Shown here: one piece after another, positions 63,144-64,000 of the stretch | How the letters are laid out: every line of letters begins with the position of its first letter | Position numbering within the stretch: the first letter of the stretch is position 1 | Source: Mucilaginibacter conchicola | GTDB lineage: Bacteria; Bacteroidota; Bacteroidia; Sphingobacteriales; Sphingobacteriaceae | Assembly: GCF_003432115.1 (NCBI RefSeq) | Contig: NZ_QWDC01000004.1 | Coordinates: 124,765-188,764, forward strand | Reading direction: 5' to 3' | DNA length: 64,000 nucleotides | Notes under the pieces: generated by a model | The model's input: the letters and a program-made list of their open reading frames with translations, nothing else | Told to the model about the DNA's origin: nothing | Databases searched by the model: none | Program-made: the position numbers and the translations under genes

Positions 63144-64000
63144 TAAATCTTCACCCCAAACCCAATATTGAACGATATACCATCGCCTGGCAGGATGCCG
63201 GGGCCAGGGTACATGTTAATGCGGCGGGTAAAGTATTTTTGGTTGGTAAGGTTGTTTACGTTGAAATTAACGTGGTAGCTTTTAAGGAAGCTGTAGTTAA
63301 AAGCCAGATCAACCAGTTTGTAGGCCGGTACCACGCCTGATGCACCTGTTGCATTAAATACAGTGTTGTTAGCATCGCTAAACTGTTTGCCTACATAGCT
63401 GAATAATACCGTAGATGTGATGTGGCCGTTTAGGTAGGTTAAACCTGTGCGGTTGGTCCAGTCTGGTGTGCCTTCAATTTTGTGACCTACCAAGCTGGCA
63501 TTGGTGCCGTTGTTATTGATGCTACCGCTTACGTACCTGCCATGGGTATAGGCAAGGGTATTGAAGATGCGCAGATCGCTTGTGGCCTGTGAGTTGAAAC
63601 CGCGGATAAGCGATAACTCGGTATAAGCCTCGATACCTTTTGCTTCGGCGTTACCAACGGTGGTAAGGTATAGGTGGTTTGCACCGCCTGCATCCTGCAC
63701 GGTAAGAGTACCTGCGCGGTTATTATAACGCACAAAGAAACCATTTACATCAAACGTAAAGGCCTGGCCAATTTTGCCGCGGTAGCCCAGGTCTGAGTTG
63801 TAGCCTTTGCTGTCTTTCATGTTAGGATCAACCAGGGTTAGCTGGTCTGCCGGGGTAACGGCAGCATAGATGTAGGGACGGTAAGCTTGCGAGAAGTTAC
63901 CATAGATCTGCGTGGTGCCGGTAACCTGGTATTGCAAACCGGCGCCAAACAGCGGGAAGGTACGGTCGCGTTTGTAATCAACATTGGTGCTGCGGTTGTT
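63143..64000 (-). CDS. TonB-dependent receptor, C-terminal part (FecA/siderophore-like), truncated by window edge
   Basis: The last 285 residues of an outer-membrane TonB-dependent receptor; the frame is open to the right edge. Barrel motifs: LQYQVTGTTQIYGNFSQAYR, YNSDLGYRGKIGQAFTFDVN, IEGTPDWTNRTGLTYLNGHI, VPAYKLVDLAFNYSFL, the NVNNLTNQKYFTRRI-type consensus near the end, and a C-terminal ...SFNIGFGVKI with an alternating hydrophobic last strand. The TNQKYF-R signature and the YPGPGILPGDG loop are typical of FecA/FhuA-type ferric-siderophore receptors. The plug domain and ligand class are outside the window. Confidence 0.9.
   Translation of the reverse strand, partial: NNRSTNVDYKRDRTFPLFGAGLQYQVTGTTQIYGNFSQAYRPYIYAAVTPADQLTLVDPNMKDSKGYNSDLGYRGKIGQAFTFDVNGFFVRYNNRAGTLTVQDAGGANHLYLTTVGNAEAKGIEAYTELSLIRGFNSQATSDLRIFNTLAYTHGRYVSGSINNNGTNASLVGHKIEGTPDWTNRTGLTYLNGHITSTVLFSYVGKQFSDANNTVFNATGASGVVPAYKLVDLAFNYSFLKSYHVNFNVNNLTNQKYFTRRINMYPGPGILPGDGISFNIGFGVKI

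Noticed and set aside
1..64000. Integrated phage, conjugative element or biosynthetic cluster
   Set aside because: No integrase, transposase, capsid, relaxase, NRPS/PKS or tRNA-site signature seen; gene content is core metabolism and envelope.

Overview
ORGANISM. The window reads as chromosomal DNA of a Bacteroidota member, most likely a Sphingobacteriaceae of the Mucilaginibacter/Pedobacter type. Evidence: many starts are preceded by the Bacteroidota -7 motif TAnnTTTG rather than a Shine-Dalgarno; there are carboxypeptidase-regulatory-domain TonB-type outer-membrane barrels and lineage-typical families (DUF5606, DUF2490, Porin_10-like porin, DUF1634, a membrane MutS relative); intergenic regions carry the palindromic repeats common in these genomes. 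No rRNA, tRNA, CRISPR array, prophage or intact transposase was seen. Nearly all of the window is housekeeping DNA. LAYOUT. 1-7.4 kb: truncated TetR-like gene, REP-like repeat patch, DUF2256 + Cry-DASH, the 2-oxoglutarate dehydrogenase operon sucAB, a compact VapBC-type toxin-antitoxin pair. 7.4-18.2 kb: DinB-like protein, a GT39-type membrane glycosyltransferase followed by two outer-membrane proteins, DUF58, then GH130 - lpxK - purine nucleoside phosphorylase - porin, with overlapping genes. 18.4-28.6 kb: secreted protein usually named asparagine synthetase B, cyclophilin, DUF5606, enolase, second DUF2490 protein, membrane MutS homologue, rlmH, zinc exporter, Dabb protein. 28.8-43.9 kb: two OMP barrels, leuS, DUF1634, KTSC, hydrolase, DinB, DUF885 lipoprotein, RluA-type synthase, panB. 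44-53.4 kb: carA, lspA, DEAD-box helicase, FtsB/DivIC-like protein, dlgD-like oxidoreductase, purN, purH. 53.7-59.4 kb: the complete elongasome operon mreB-mreC-mreD-pbp2-rodA. 59.4-64 kb: two unknown proteins, thymidine kinase, ABM protein, single-domain response regulator, and a TonB-dependent receptor running off the end. HOW IT FITS TOGETHER. Cell-envelope growth (mreBCD/pbp2/rodA, lpxK, lspA, ftsB-like), nucleotide supply (carA, purN, purH, tdk, PNP) and central carbon metabolism (sucAB, eno) dominate. The most unusual content is intergenic. At least 13 long palindromic elements of three main families occupy every convergent gene junction longer than about 100 bp (7 of 7), none of the 12 divergent junctions, and some tandem ones. 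Several repeat families also appear to have supplied coding sequence (inside leuS, at the end of the response regulator, in a signal peptide). A perfect 44-bp palindrome lies downstream of leuS. These repeats are the best candidates for further work; no multi-gene system that is clearly new was recognised.
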